Positions 34,581 through 46,809 of a stretch of 46,809 nt of DNA are shown in pieces. Made by a program: the position numbers and the translations under genes. The stretch lies in assembly GCA_903873415.1 (NCBI GenBank), contig CAIQOK010000184.1:1-46809 (forward strand), in the 5' to 3' direction. Under the pieces are notes generated by a model. It had not been told where the DNA came from. It made no database searches and saw only the letters and a program-made list of their open reading frames with translations. Source of the stretch: an uncultured Verrucomicrobiota bacterium (lineage in GTDB: Bacteria > Verrucomicrobiota > Verrucomicrobiia > Limisphaerales > CAIQOK01). Each line of letters opens with the position of its first letter. The first letter of the stretch is position 1.

Positions 34581-35705
34581 CTAACGCACCCGGGCCATAA
34601 GCACAAGGCCGGTGGCCGCGAAGATTAAATTGGGCAGCCAGCCCCCGACCCAGGCCGGCACATAACCCGCCGACCCGAAGGCAAAGCCGACCTGCTGCAA
34701 AATGAAAAAAGTGAAGCAGATGAAAATGCTGGCCGCCACACCCACGAAGACATTGCGCCGGCCCGACGGCACGGCAAACGGGACGGCGATCAGCACCACC
34801 ACCAAGCAGGTCCACGGCCCGGCCAGGCGCCCGTGAAGTTTGGTGGACAGCCAAGCACGAACCCCAGGATCGGGATTGGGATGCAGGCTCTCATAATTGA
34901 GGATTTCCGAGACGGGGATATCGGCCTGACGGGTGTTGCGCAAGCTCAGGCGGTCCGCAACAAGGATCTCGCTCTTGATCATGCGCGGCGTCTCGGAGAA
35001 GGACGGCATGATCAGCGCCGCGATCTGGCGATGGGATGAGCTGGTGGTGTTGGTTTCCATGCCGAACCTGAACTCGCGCGCCTTGAAAAAGGTCCAACAC
35101 CCGTTGGTAAAAGCGGCCCTCTCGGCAAAAAGCTGCCAACGCGTGCCGTCCGCCGAGGACCATTTCACCATCAGATTGCGCATCTCGCCGCTCTGCTGGT
35201 TATAGGTGCCGATGTGCCAGTAACGATCATCACGCGCGTTTTGAAAATCAAGGTTCCGGACCCACTGCCGTTGCTCGGGGCTCAGGCTGGGGCCCACCCG
35301 GCGCTGGAGAATCTCCTCGACGATGGCGGAGGTGCGGGGGACACCGAATTCTTCCAAAGCGAAAAGCGCCAGACTGGCCATCACGCCCACGGCCATATAA
35401 GGCAGACACAAGCGCCACAAACTCACCCCGGCCGCGCGAATAGCGGTGATTTCATTGTGCCGGGCATGATTGGTCAGCGCGTAGAGCAGCCCCAGAAGCA
35501 GAGCCACCGGAAGCACCAGAATCAGAAACTCCGGCGTCTTGAACACGTACAACTCCGCCACGTCCAGACCGTGAAGCTTTTTATCCTGCAGATGATGCAG
35601 TTCACCGAACAGGTCGAAGGCAATCCAAAAAACCAGAAAACCGCCAAGGCAAAAGCCCAGCGGAATCAGAAACTCACCCAGCAGATAGCGGTCAAGGCGG
35701 CGCAC
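34581..35705 (-). CDS. Lipopolysaccharide export permease, LptG/LptF family
   Basis: This is a YjgP/YjgQ-type permease of 374 residues that works with LptB to extract lipopolysaccharide from the inner membrane. It begins MRRLDRYLLGEFLIPLGFCL with the first membrane helix, two more near 60-80 and 98-118 (RHNEITAIRAAGVSLWRL lies between), a periplasmic jellyroll domain from 120 to about 290, and three C-terminal helices (TCLVVVLIAVPFAV, ASIFICFTFFILQQ, LPNLIFAATGLVLM). The window has only one such gene, so its partner, LptB and the LptA/C proteins must lie elsewhere. Confidence 0.92.
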   Translation of the reverse strand: MRRLDRYLLGEFLIPLGFCLGGFLVFWIAFDLFGELHHLQDKKLHGLDVAELYVFKTPEFLILVLPVALLLGLLYALTNHARHNEITAIRAAGVSLWRLCLPYMAVGVMASLALFALEEFGVPRTSAIVEEILQRRVGPSLSPEQRQWVRNLDFQNARDDRYWHIGTYNQQSGEMRNLMVKWSSADGTRWQLFAERAAFTNGCWTFFKAREFRFGMETNTTSSSHRQIAALIMPSFSETPRMIKSEILVADRLSLRNTRQADIPVSEILNYESLHPNPDPGVRAWLSTKLHGRLAGPWTCLVVVLIAVPFAVPSGRRNVFVGVAASIFICFTFFILQQVGFAFGSAGYVPAWVGGWLPNLIFAATGLVLMARVR

Positions 35706-35786
35706 CTAAAGGGAGCGTAGAAGCGGGGATGGCAACCCTGCAAGCTTTAGAATGGGCAGCCGGCACCCGACGCCCCCGACCACGCC

Positions 35787-37725
<1,939 letters not shown>

Positions 37726-37744
37726 GGATCTGATCTTTCAAGTT

Positions 37745-37771
37745 GTTCCGTGTTCAACAGGAACACGGAAC
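37745..37771 (-). promoter_or_regulatory. Perfect 11-bp inverted repeat before the secreted-protein gene
   Basis: GTTCCGTGTTC (37745-37755) and GAACACGGAAC (37761-37771) are separated by five bases. In the minus-strand mRNA this makes a strong hairpin that ends 19 bases before the ATG at 37725. There is no T-run after it, so it is not a typical terminator. It may stabilise the mRNA, act on ribosome access, or be an operator for a protein. Confidence 0.6.
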
Positions 37772-37805
37772 GGGTTGGGTTGAGAGACCAGAGCGAAACC
37801 TGGAG

Positions 37806-37842
37806 AAAAAAACCTCCAGACTTCGCAAACGAGGAATGGAGG
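37806..37842 (-). terminator. Intrinsic terminator in the riboswitch leader
   Basis: On the minus strand CCTCCA (37842-37837) pairs with TGGAGG (37818-37813), with a further short inner stem in the 18-base loop, and TTTTTTT (37812-37806) follows directly. It lies about 100 bases after the aptamer and 80 bases before the first gene. It is well placed as the expression platform that stops transcription when cobalamin is bound. CTCCAG just past the T-run could pair with CTGGAG as an alternative fold. Confidence 0.75.
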
Positions 37843-37943
37843 AAATTCGACGAGCCGCCCGGCACAACCGGACGGACTGGTCCCATCTTTCTCTTTGCGG
37901 AGAAGCGCTCCGAAACACGCCCGGAGCTGACGAGTGCACTCAA

Positions 37944-38130
37944 GCCGGTATCCTGACTCTGGCATCAAACCTCACTCCCGCCTTCCCGGACTTTCGTCCA
38001 GTGGCATTGGGAGTTTGTAGCCCTTACAGTGGCGCAACCGTCCCGGATTCACACCGGGTTCCCTGACACTTGAATACGATGATAGCGGAAACCTCTTCCG
38101 CAGTTTTCAATGAACGTTTCCCTGATACCG
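37944..38130 (-). promoter_or_regulatory. Cobalamin riboswitch
   Basis: The minus strand carries the conserved elements in order: GGGAACCCGGTGTGAATCC, then GGGACGGTTGCGCCACTGTA, TGCCACTGG, TCCGGGAAGGCGGG, GATGCC and AGTCAGGATACCGGC. These match the aptamer of adenosylcobalamin/cobalamin riboswitches. The outer stem can form between CGGTATC (38130-38124) and GATACCG (37952-37946). It is followed by an intrinsic terminator and then by the secreted-protein operon, so high cobalamin should switch that operon off. No known B12 gene is in the operon. Confidence 0.94.
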
Positions 38131-38193
38131 CCTGACTGAAACATAATCAATCAAAATCGACATCGACATGGGCCGAACGAGAGCAAACCCGGC

Positions 38194-39255
38194 TCAGTCC
38201 GTATTTGGATAGGAGCCGAGCACTTTGACAAAGTTGCAGTATCCGCCAAGCAACTCCACGGCGCGAGCCACCTTGCGATCCTCCACATGGCCATCGCAGT
38301 CGATGAAGAAAAAATATTCCCAAGCCTTCCGCTTGCTGGGGCGGCTCTCAATCTTGGTCATGTTGATCTTGTAACGACGGAAGGCGGCCAGAGCCTGATG
38401 CAACGCGCCGACCTTGTCGGTGACGCTGACCATCAGGCTGGTGCGATCGTTGCCGCTAGGCGGGCTGCATTGGCGACCGAGAACGAGGAACCGGGTGGCG
38501 TTGGCAGCATTGTCCTGGATGTCGCGCTCCAGCAGGTTCAAACCGTATTTCTCGGCTGCCAGGCTGCCGCCAATGGCCGCGGCCCCCTTCTCCCCCGCCG
38601 CAAGTTCGGCAGAGCGCGCGTTGGAGGATGTCTCGATAATCTCGGCCTGGGGCAGGTGCGCTTGAATCCAGCCGCGGCACTGGGCGAGCGACTGGGGATG
38701 GACGTAAAGTTTTTTGATCTGTTTGCGCGTCGAATTACTCATGAGGCACTGCTGCACCCGCAGAACAATCTGGGAAACAACCTTCAGATCGCTTTCCACA
38801 AACATGTCCAGCGTATGGGTCACCACCCCCTCAGTGGAATTCTCCACCGGCACCACTCCATAGTCCGCGCGGCGTTTGCTCACTTCGGTGAAAACATCCC
38901 CAATGGTCGGCTGGGCCGCGTAGCGCAGACTCGCACCAAACCGGCGCAGGGCGGCTTGATGCGTGAAAGTGGCCTCCGGCCCGAAATACGCAATGGTCAT
39001 GGTCTTCTCCAGCGAGAGGGCGCTGGACATGATCTCGCGGTAGATGGCGCGGACATGCTCGTTGGTCATCGGCCCCTCGTTCAAGCGGCAAGCCCGATCG
39101 AACACGGCCCGCTCACGATGCGGATTGTATATCTCCTGCCCCGCTTTGAGCTTGATCTCGCCTATTGACAAGACATGCCGCATGCGCTCGTTGAGCAATC
39201 GCACGATCTGCGCATCCAGCTTGTCAATCGACTGACGATGATCCGAAAGATTCAT
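38194..39255 (-). CDS. pheA: Bifunctional chorismate mutase / prephenate dehydratase
   Basis: This enzyme makes phenylpyruvate from chorismate in phenylalanine synthesis, 353 residues. The chorismate mutase domain (1-85) has DKLDAQIVRLLNERMRHVL and EIKLKAGQEIYNPHRE. The dehydratase domain (about 87-265) has YFGPEATFTHQAA, GVVPVENSTEGVV and the catalytic NAANATRFLVLG. The ACT domain (about 278-350) has GALHQAL and KIESRPSKRKAWEYFFFID, the residues that bind phenylalanine, so feedback inhibition is expected. It is a single gene; the cobalamin leader that follows belongs to the next operon. Confidence 0.96.
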   Translation of the reverse strand: MNLSDHRQSIDKLDAQIVRLLNERMRHVLSIGEIKLKAGQEIYNPHRERAVFDRACRLNEGPMTNEHVRAIYREIMSSALSLEKTMTIAYFGPEATFTHQAALRRFGASLRYAAQPTIGDVFTEVSKRRADYGVVPVENSTEGVVTHTLDMFVESDLKVVSQIVLRVQQCLMSNSTRKQIKKLYVHPQSLAQCRGWIQAHLPQAEIIETSSNARSAELAAGEKGAAAIGGSLAAEKYGLNLLERDIQDNAANATRFLVLGRQCSPPSGNDRTSLMVSVTDKVGALHQALAAFRRYKINMTKIESRPSKRKAWEYFFFIDCDGHVEDRKVARAVELLGGYCNFVKVLGSYPNTD

Positions 39256-39371
39256 GATGAGGGAGCATGGAGAATTCAGGCCCGGGAATCAAACTTGTTT
39301 GCTCAGCGCGGACGTGGAACAACGCCTGTCCAAGACGGCCCCCGGTTGCCGGCACGGCTCCCCCGACAATT

Positions 39372-41879
<2,508 letters not shown>

Positions 41880-42057
41880 AAACGTCCCCACCATGCGTGA
41901 GGGACAACAGTCAGCCAAAACATCTTTTGTCCTTTGCTTGGGCTGAATTGGCAATACGGGGTGAAAACTTAAAGTTGAAGCCTCTGTATCTCACAGCCAA
42001 ACAGCAATCCTGTTTTCGAGGCTACTTTATGCGGCAAAGGCTGGCGGAATAATACTC

Positions 42058-42101
42058 CTTTGATTCGGGCTTTGCCGGAGTTAAAAGCCCTACTCAAAGG
42101 A
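42058..42101 (-). promoter_or_regulatory. Two-part hairpin upstream of hppA
   Basis: CCTTTGA (42058-42064) pairs with TCAAAGG (42095-42101), and inside it GGGCTTT (42068-42074) pairs with AAAGCCC (42085-42091), giving 14 paired bases with a small internal loop. It lies about 180 bases before the hppA start on its coding strand. No T-run follows on either strand. It could be part of the leader RNA or a relic of a repeat. Confidence 0.45.
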
Positions 42102-42504
42102 CATTTCGCATGGGATTTTTGTGCCGGCCCGTAACCACACACACACCGACCTCATTGCCGAACATTAAGCATCCTCACGTCGGTTGCCTCGCGAAACAAT
42201 GCCGCCCCGGCAATTCATGGACTGCAGGTTCCGGTTGCAAGACCCGAAGGGATGCTGATTCCCGCGCCCCCAATCATTAGCGAGCCACCGGCGCGCTAAT
42301 CCGACTTTGTCCGGATGAGGCTTTGCGGCATCGCTGGCACCGCAAATGTCGCTGCCAATGCTGTTGGTTTTCGTTTTTCCGTGATTCGGAGGGTATGGAG
42401 GGTCAATTGCGCCTCGAAACCCTCCTCTTGCACGATTGGCTTGGGCAACACACTTCGTGCTTCGTACCGGCCTGCTGTCCATTGGCCCCTTGACTTGCTT
42501 CCAA

Positions 42505-42571
42505 GCGCCGTAGGCGCGACCTGTCTATAGATCCGCGTCTATTCAAAAATCTTCCCCAGCCCCGTAGGGGC
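42505..42571. repeat. REP-like pair of GTA-loop hairpins
   Basis: GCGCCGTAGGCGC (42505-42517) and GCCCCGTAGGGGC (42559-42571) are perfect 5-bp stems with the same GTA loop, 54 bases apart, linked by GACCTGTCTATAGATCC. From memory, phrases like GCCGTAGGCGCGACCTGT recur as short interspersed palindromic sequences in verrucomicrobial genomes; this was not checked. The open frame across them on the minus strand (RSIDRSRLRRLEA) is a translation artefact of the repeat. Confidence 0.55.
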
Positions 42572-42723
42572 CGGTGCGGCAAAGCGGCAGGCGGCAGGGG
42601 CGAAAAACACGCGCAAAATAAATTGGATTTGTCTGGATTGCTCATCTGCCGTTTGTCCCGCTCCTCCGGAGCTTGGAATTTATTTTGGATCGCTAGCTAT
42701 GGGCAGGTCGCCCCTCTGGAGCT

Positions 42724-42981
42724 TCAAGAAAGCCGCTTCATCCACCAAGTCCCGAAGTCCCAGTTGACACTCATGACCGCCTCAACGCTTTTGGGTGCTT
42801 GAACCTGCAGCCATTTACCCAAGGTGGTTTGATCGGCGCCCTTGGCCAGTCCAACCAGCTCGGCGAGCACTTGGTCTTGACCCAAAACCGTTCCATGTCC
42901 GCCAGAGAGGTGGCCTCGGAGGCAAAACCCGGCATGATCTGCGACATCAGAAAAATAGGGGAAAAGCCCGAGGTCAGCCAA
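42724..42981 (-). pseudogene. Possible frameshifted transposase remnant
   Basis: An 85-codon frame on the minus strand has a protein-like second half (VLAELVGLAKGADQTTLGKW, then KSVEAVMSVNWDF). In a neighbouring frame the bases just upstream read MPGFASEATSLADMERFWVK, which joins naturally to it if one base is lost or gained near 42890. Together this looks like a broken N-terminal part of a transposase, but I cannot name the family with confidence. It lies next to the palindromic hairpins, in a spacer without intact genes. Confidence 0.3.
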
Positions 42982-43058
42982 TTCCCAACTTAATGTGAAA
43001 ATTTACGGTCGTCGCTGATGATTGGGGTCCCCCGCAGGATTACCCGTGCACTCCGGAA

Positions 43059-44084
43059 TCAGCGGCTGGCAGTCAAAACACTCCTGATTTCCGCAAGAAC
43101 CCGCTCCGGCAAAATGGTTGCCATGCAGGGGACGGCACTCTGACAAACTGCCACCCCGCCAGCGCAGGAACAACGCGCCGCGGACAAAACCCGATGGGTT
43201 CCCCCCACAGGCGCCCAGCGCCGAGGGTCGGTCGGGCCGAACAGAGCCACTACAGGCACCCCCAGCCCAGCCGCAAAATGCAACGGCCCCGTGTCCGCCG
43301 AAACAAAAACCGCAGCCCTCTTCAAAACCGCCAGATACAGGCCCAGATCCGGTATGGGGGAAACCGTCATAGCCCTCGGCGCAAGATATTTGAACTGGTT
43401 AAGCAACTGCTCCTCGCGCTTGCCAACTCCGCTGGCAAAGACCAAGCGCAACCCGGAATCCGCAGCCAAACAGTGCAGGGCCACCCAATGGGCCACCGGC
43501 CATTCCTTCTTGATCTGACTGGACGCAAGATGGCAGAGAATCGAGTCCGGCTCGGAAAGGATTTGGCCGGCGGCGGCAGACAGGGAATCATCGGCGCAAA
43601 TCTCCGGAGCGAGCGAACGCGAAAGCGGAATCTGCCAGGGGGCCAAAAGCTTGGCCAAACGGAGCGATTCATGCACCGGGTTCCCATCCGGCTCAGCGCG
43701 TTCGGTGTAGAGAAATCTCCGGCCCAAGAACCCGCCTCGTTCATCCCAACCCAGCCGGCGCCGGGCTCCAATCAGGAAACTCAAAAGCGCCCCGCGATCA
43801 TTGCTTGCAAAATCCACCGAACGATCGAAGCGCTGACCTCGAAGCGCACGGATCAGAGGCCACGTCTCGAGAAGACCGGCCCGCCCCCGACGGCGGGGCA
43901 TGGCCCAGACACGGGTGAGCCAGGGCAAATGCTGGAAAAGCGGGGCGATTTCATGAGGCACCAGCAGATGGATTTCACCCTCTGGAAACCGTTCGCGAAT
44001 CGCCCGGAGCGCCGGGGTCATCAGCACCGCATCGCCAAAATATTTGAACTGCAGGGCGAGGATTTTCTCGGGGCGGGATCTCAC
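43059..44084 (-). CDS. GT9 family glycosyltransferase (heptosyltransferase-like)
   Basis: This is a predicted lipopolysaccharide core glycosyltransferase of 341 residues. The start EKILALQFKYFGDAVLMTPA is the family's first motif, IHLLVPHEIAPLFQH follows, and the donor side has FVSADTGPLHFAAGLGVPVV and LFGPTDPRRWAPVG. The C-terminus has cysteines in RCSCAGGVAVCQSAVPCM, also common in this family. The start codon is GTG at 44084 with no clear ribosome-binding site. It follows the MsbA-type gene after 53 bases and is likely in the same operon. It differs clearly from the GT9 gene at 26702. Confidence 0.91.
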   Translation of the reverse strand: MRSRPEKILALQFKYFGDAVLMTPALRAIRERFPEGEIHLLVPHEIAPLFQHLPWLTRVWAMPRRRGRAGLLETWPLIRALRGQRFDRSVDFASNDRGALLSFLIGARRRLGWDERGGFLGRRFLYTERAEPDGNPVHESLRLAKLLAPWQIPLSRSLAPEICADDSLSAAAGQILSEPDSILCHLASSQIKKEWPVAHWVALHCLAADSGLRLVFASGVGKREEQLLNQFKYLAPRAMTVSPIPDLGLYLAVLKRAAVFVSADTGPLHFAAGLGVPVVALFGPTDPRRWAPVGGTHRVLSAARCSCAGGVAVCQSAVPCMATILPERVLAEIRSVLTASR

Positions 44085-44137
44085 GGATAATTAAGGGGCT
44101 TGATTTCCGACTTTAACGGTCATACACCGCCGCTGCA

Positions 44138-45973
44138 TCACGAGGCGAATTGCAACTCGTAGAGCTTCTGATAAACCCCGCCACGCCGGACCAGTTCCTC
44201 GTGGCGGCCCGTCTCCACTATCTCCCCCTGCTTCATCACCACGATCAGGTCCGCATGCATGATGGTTGAGAGCCGGTGGGCAATACAGATCGTCGTGCGC
44301 CCCTTCATCAGTTCGTCGAGCGCCGCTTGAACAGCCCGTTCGGACTCCGTATCCAGAGCGCTGGTGGCCTCATCGAGAATCAGGATCGGGGCATCTCTCA
44401 AGACGGCCCGGGCGATGGCGATGCGCTGACGCTGGCCGCCGGAGAGCGAAACCCCCTTCTCTCCGATCACGGTATCGAAGCCGTCGGGTTTCTGCTGGAT
44501 GAAGTCGAGCGCATAAGCATGCTTGGCGGCGGCGGTGATTTCCTCGATGGTCGCCCCCAACCGACCCAGCTCGATGTTCCGGCGAAGCGTGTCGTTGAAA
44601 AGAATGTTTTCCTGCGCCACCACCGCGATTTGGTTTCGCAAATCCCGGGTGGTGACCTCGCGCAAATCCACCCCGCCAATTTTGATGGAGCCGCGGGCCG
44701 GGTCGTAGAAGCGCAGCAGCAGATTGGCCAAGGTGGTCTTGCCGGACCCGCTTTCACCCACCAATGCCACAAGCTGACCGGCCTTGACCATCAGATCAAT
44801 TTTGCGCAATACCGACTTGTCCCCGTAGTTGAAATCAAGCCCCTTGATCTCAATATCCGCATGGGAGGCATGAAGCATTTTGGGCTGCAAGGGTTCCGGA
44901 ACGGAATTCCGCGTGGCGAGCAGCTCAAAAACCCGTTCACTGGCGGCCCGGGCCTGATGCATCTGATTGTGCAACCGAGTAAACGCCTTGATCGGCGGAT
45001 AAATCATCACGATGGTCAGGACAAAGGTGAGAAAATCCGACTCCGTCGGCTGGCGGTCCTTGGGCAAAAATTGCAGGCTCTGCTGGATATAGAGAAAAAC
45101 CAGACCGATGCCCAAGGCCCCGAAGATTTCCGTGAGCTGACTTGGAATTTCATTGGCCCGCAACACCCGCATCAATTGTCCCACGTATTTCCCGTTCGTC
45201 GCCCGAAACTCCGCGCTGACCGTCTCCTCCAGATTGTAAGCTTTGATCACCCGGTTGCCCGTGAACGATTCGTGCATCAGGTTGGTCAGCTCCGCATTGT
45301 AGCCTTGAACCGCCCGGGCCGACTTGCGGACTTTCCGGCCAAAAACCACAATCGGCACGATGCACACCGGAAACACCACCATCGAAATAAGGGTCAACGT
45401 GGTGTTCGTCGCCAGTTGATACCCAAGCAGGCAAAAAATGGTGATGGGATCCTTCACCGCCGACGCGAAAGAACTGCCCACAATCCCATACAGAACCTGA
45501 GTGTCGTTGGTGATACGAGCGATCAAATCGCCTGTGCTGGCCCGGTTGAAAAAGCCCAGAGACAGATTCTGCAAATGGCTGAACAGCTTGGAGCGGATAT
45601 CGGCTATGGCGTGCATCGCCGACCAGTTCGTGAGATAAATGCTGGCATATTGCAGCGTGTTGCGCAAAAGCATGATCACCGGTATCGCAGCGATGATCAG
45701 GACCCAGTGGAACTGGTCGCCGGCGGCGGGGGCATGCAGTTCCGGAACCAGCGCGGCCAGGCGCTGGGAGAGTGGGCGAATCCAGCGGGGGGCGGTCTCA
45801 AACTGGCGATGCAGGTTGGTGGTTCCGGTGAAAACCAACTGCACGACCACCTTCACGGCGGCAATGAGCAGGCCGTTGGCCAAGCCGTAGCCAATGCCAC
45901 AAAGCAGGCCGAGAAAAAACCGCCCGCGATACGGCCGGACAAAACCCCAGAGTTGGCGCAGAAAATAAGCCAT
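44138..45973 (-). CDS. msbA: MsbA-type ABC exporter (fused membrane and ATPase domains)
   Basis: This is a half-size ABC exporter of 611 residues, expected to flip lipid A-core or a related lipid across the inner membrane. Six membrane helices span about residues 15-330, with an unusually long loop after helix 1 (LHRQFETAPRWIRPLSQRLA). The ATPase domain has Walker A VGESGSGKTTLANLLLRFYD, the Q-loop AVVAQENILFND, the signature VSLSGGQRQRIAIARA, Walker B ILILDEATSALD and the switch histidine CIAHRLSTI. With the downstream GT9 gene it forms an envelope lipid module. Other exporter types of this class cannot be excluded. Confidence 0.9.
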   Translation of the reverse strand: MAYFLRQLWGFVRPYRGRFFLGLLCGIGYGLANGLLIAAVKVVVQLVFTGTTNLHRQFETAPRWIRPLSQRLAALVPELHAPAAGDQFHWVLIIAAIPVIMLLRNTLQYASIYLTNWSAMHAIADIRSKLFSHLQNLSLGFFNRASTGDLIARITNDTQVLYGIVGSSFASAVKDPITIFCLLGYQLATNTTLTLISMVVFPVCIVPIVVFGRKVRKSARAVQGYNAELTNLMHESFTGNRVIKAYNLEETVSAEFRATNGKYVGQLMRVLRANEIPSQLTEIFGALGIGLVFLYIQQSLQFLPKDRQPTESDFLTFVLTIVMIYPPIKAFTRLHNQMHQARAASERVFELLATRNSVPEPLQPKMLHASHADIEIKGLDFNYGDKSVLRKIDLMVKAGQLVALVGESGSGKTTLANLLLRFYDPARGSIKIGGVDLREVTTRDLRNQIAVVAQENILFNDTLRRNIELGRLGATIEEITAAAKHAYALDFIQQKPDGFDTVIGEKGVSLSGGQRQRIAIARAVLRDAPILILDEATSALDTESERAVQAALDELMKGRTTICIAHRLSTIMHADLIVVMKQGEIVETGRHEELVRRGGVYQKLYELQFAS

Positions 45974-46113
45974 TCGATGCCCGATTTTTTAACACGCGGC
46001 CCATGAAAGCGAGCGTTTTGTTTTTCAGCGCTCGGAGGGCGAGTTGACTCAAATTAAATCTTACCGGGGCTGGGCGGTGGACGGGGAGTCCGCCGATACG
46101 TTGACTCATAATC

Positions 46114-46353
46114 ATGGTTACCGGAACCGCGACTCTGGGTTTATCCTCCAAACGCGAGCGTCTGGCTCGCATTCACGGACGCTATCAGAGGGCCGGACGG
46201 CCGCACAAGTCACGCATCCTCTGCGAGTTCTGCGCGACATACGGGTATCATCGCAAAGCAGCCCTGCCGCTCTTGAACCGGCCGCTGCGCACCTCGCCCC
46301 CCCCCGCAGGGCGGCAGCAGATTAAATGCCCCTTGGGCGGGGCCGCCACCTGA
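46114..46353 (+). pseudogene. N-terminal fragment of an integrase-type transposase
   Basis: This plus-strand frame of 79 codons reads LSSKRERLARIHGRYQRAGR, then SRILCEFCATYGYHRKAALP and LLNRPLR. The pattern S-K-R-E-x-L ... K-x-R-I-L-x-E-F-C-A-x-x-G-Y-H-R-K-x-A is that of the N-terminal helix-turn-helix part of integrase-core transposases found next to rve domains. After LLNRP the similarity ends and the frame soon stops; no catalytic DDE domain follows. It is a relic of an insertion sequence between the MsbA-type gene and a convergent glycosyltransferase. Confidence 0.55.
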
Positions 46354-46407
46354 TTCACTCCGTGGAAATCCGAGGTTCGGCAACCCCAAGCCACAAGATC
46401 CCGCCCT

Positions 46408-46809
46408 TTATAAAACTGGCGATCGTGATTTAGGGACCCCTTCCAAAAAGGCCACCATCCGCCTTGCCTGAGCATCCCAGTTGTATTCAGTGACAATGCG
46501 TTGACGCCCGCGGGATCCCCGCCGCTCCAACCCGCTTCGATCCATGTCGGACACCTCGCGGATTTTCGAGGACAACGACCGCTCAAGATCGTTAAAATCA
46601 ACATAGATGCCATCCTCACGCAAGACGTGCTCCACGCCGCAGGCTTTTGTGGAAACGACAGCTTTTCCAGTCATGACAAACTCAAAGAGCTTTGACGGAA
46701 AGCTGTTGTCACGACCCAAGAAAGGAAGTCGCGGGTTGGCCGGTGTAAATTTCTTTCTGTAAATTGCTTTCTTTCCCTGCTGCTTCGCCCCTTTGGGGTG
46801 AGGCGGAGC
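46408..46809 (-). CDS. Glycosyltransferase, C-terminal part, cut by the window end
   Basis: This is the end of a GT-B fold glycosyltransferase (GT4-like). NPRLPFLGRDNSFPSKLFEF followed by VMTGKAVVSTKACGVEHVL is the donor-binding region, with the S-K-L-F-E-F helix typical of the family, and the terminal helix region has RIVTEYNWDAQARRMVAFLE. The frame is open to 46809, so the gene enters from outside. The first 25 codons (HPKGAKQQGKK) look like translated intergenic repeat rather than protein. The real upstream part may therefore be missing or joined wrongly at this contig end. Confidence 0.75.
   Translation of the reverse strand, partial: APPHPKGAKQQGKKAIYRKKFTPANPRLPFLGRDNSFPSKLFEFVMTGKAVVSTKACGVEHVLREDGIYVDFNDLERSLSSKIREVSDMDRSGLERRGSRGRQRIVTEYNWDAQARRMVAFLEGVPKSRSPVL

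Larger units (their letters stand above)
41880..43058. other. 1.2-kb spacer with hairpins and decayed sequence, no intact gene
   Basis: Between hppA and the GT9 gene I find no complete gene. The region holds a two-part hairpin (42058-42101), two GTA-loop hairpins (42505-42517 and 42559-42571) and a possible transposase remnant (42724-42981). Short open frames such as 42165-42482 have no recognisable features. A promoter for hppA should lie near 41890-42060, but I could not identify convincing boxes. Confidence 0.6.

Noticed and set aside
44276-46006. Plus-strand open frame of 576 codons
   Set aside because: It is antisense to the MsbA-type exporter, whose ABC motifs are intact.

Overview
The window looks like part of a chromosome of a Gram-negative bacterium of the Planctomycetes-Verrucomicrobia group, most likely a verrucomicrobium. 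The clues are a microcompartment operon of the type known from that group, a prepilin-like protein with an H-X9-DG end, a DUF2934 protein, GTA-loop intergenic hairpins, and an outer-membrane gene set (LptG/F-type permease, MsbA-type exporter, two GT9 glycosyltransferases, Mpl). dnaA with an origin-like spacer, dnaE and the F1Fo ATP synthase operon place it near the replication origin. Most genes are on the minus strand. Only topB-like, trmB, the deoR-type regulator and a transposase fragment are on the plus strand.

Layout: 1-322 is a 12-bp-periodic tract, unlike its surroundings, that breaks into atpD. 323-5580 is the ATP synthase operon (a, c, b, delta, alpha, gamma, broken beta). 5830-9816 holds a topoisomerase III with zinc repeats and an ABC ATPase without a permease. 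9900-15717 holds dnaA, a candidate oriC that also contains a candidate small RNA, and dnaE. 15881-18898 holds an SGNH hydrolase, a chagasin-type inhibitor and trmB. 19297-26671 is the microcompartment operon with its divergent DeoR regulator. 26702-32612 holds envelope genes, a DUF2934 gene, a 358-bp tandem repeat and a three-gene overlapping operon with two paralogues. 32847-35705 holds a GAF histidine kinase and an LptG/F permease. 35787-38130 is a cobalamin-riboswitch-controlled operon. 38194-46809 holds pheA, hppA, a decayed repeat-rich spacer, a GT9 enzyme, an MsbA-type exporter, a transposase fragment and a truncated glycosyltransferase.

The microcompartment operon encodes three BMC-H and three BMC-P shell proteins, a class II aldolase, a CoA-acylating aldehyde dehydrogenase, a PduL phosphotransacylase and acetate kinase. 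This fits cleavage of a deoxysugar phosphate to lactaldehyde and its oxidation to lactyl-CoA, lactyl-phosphate and lactate with ATP gain. No enzyme to recycle NADH is encoded here.

The least explained system is the B12-controlled operon at 38130-35787. A clear cobalamin aptamer and an intrinsic terminator precede three genes joined by ATGA overlaps: a secreted beta-rich protein, a small cysteine-rich DUF5522 protein and a pseudopilin-like protein. None is a known cobalamin gene, so a role in capturing or replacing B12 at the cell surface is an open inference.
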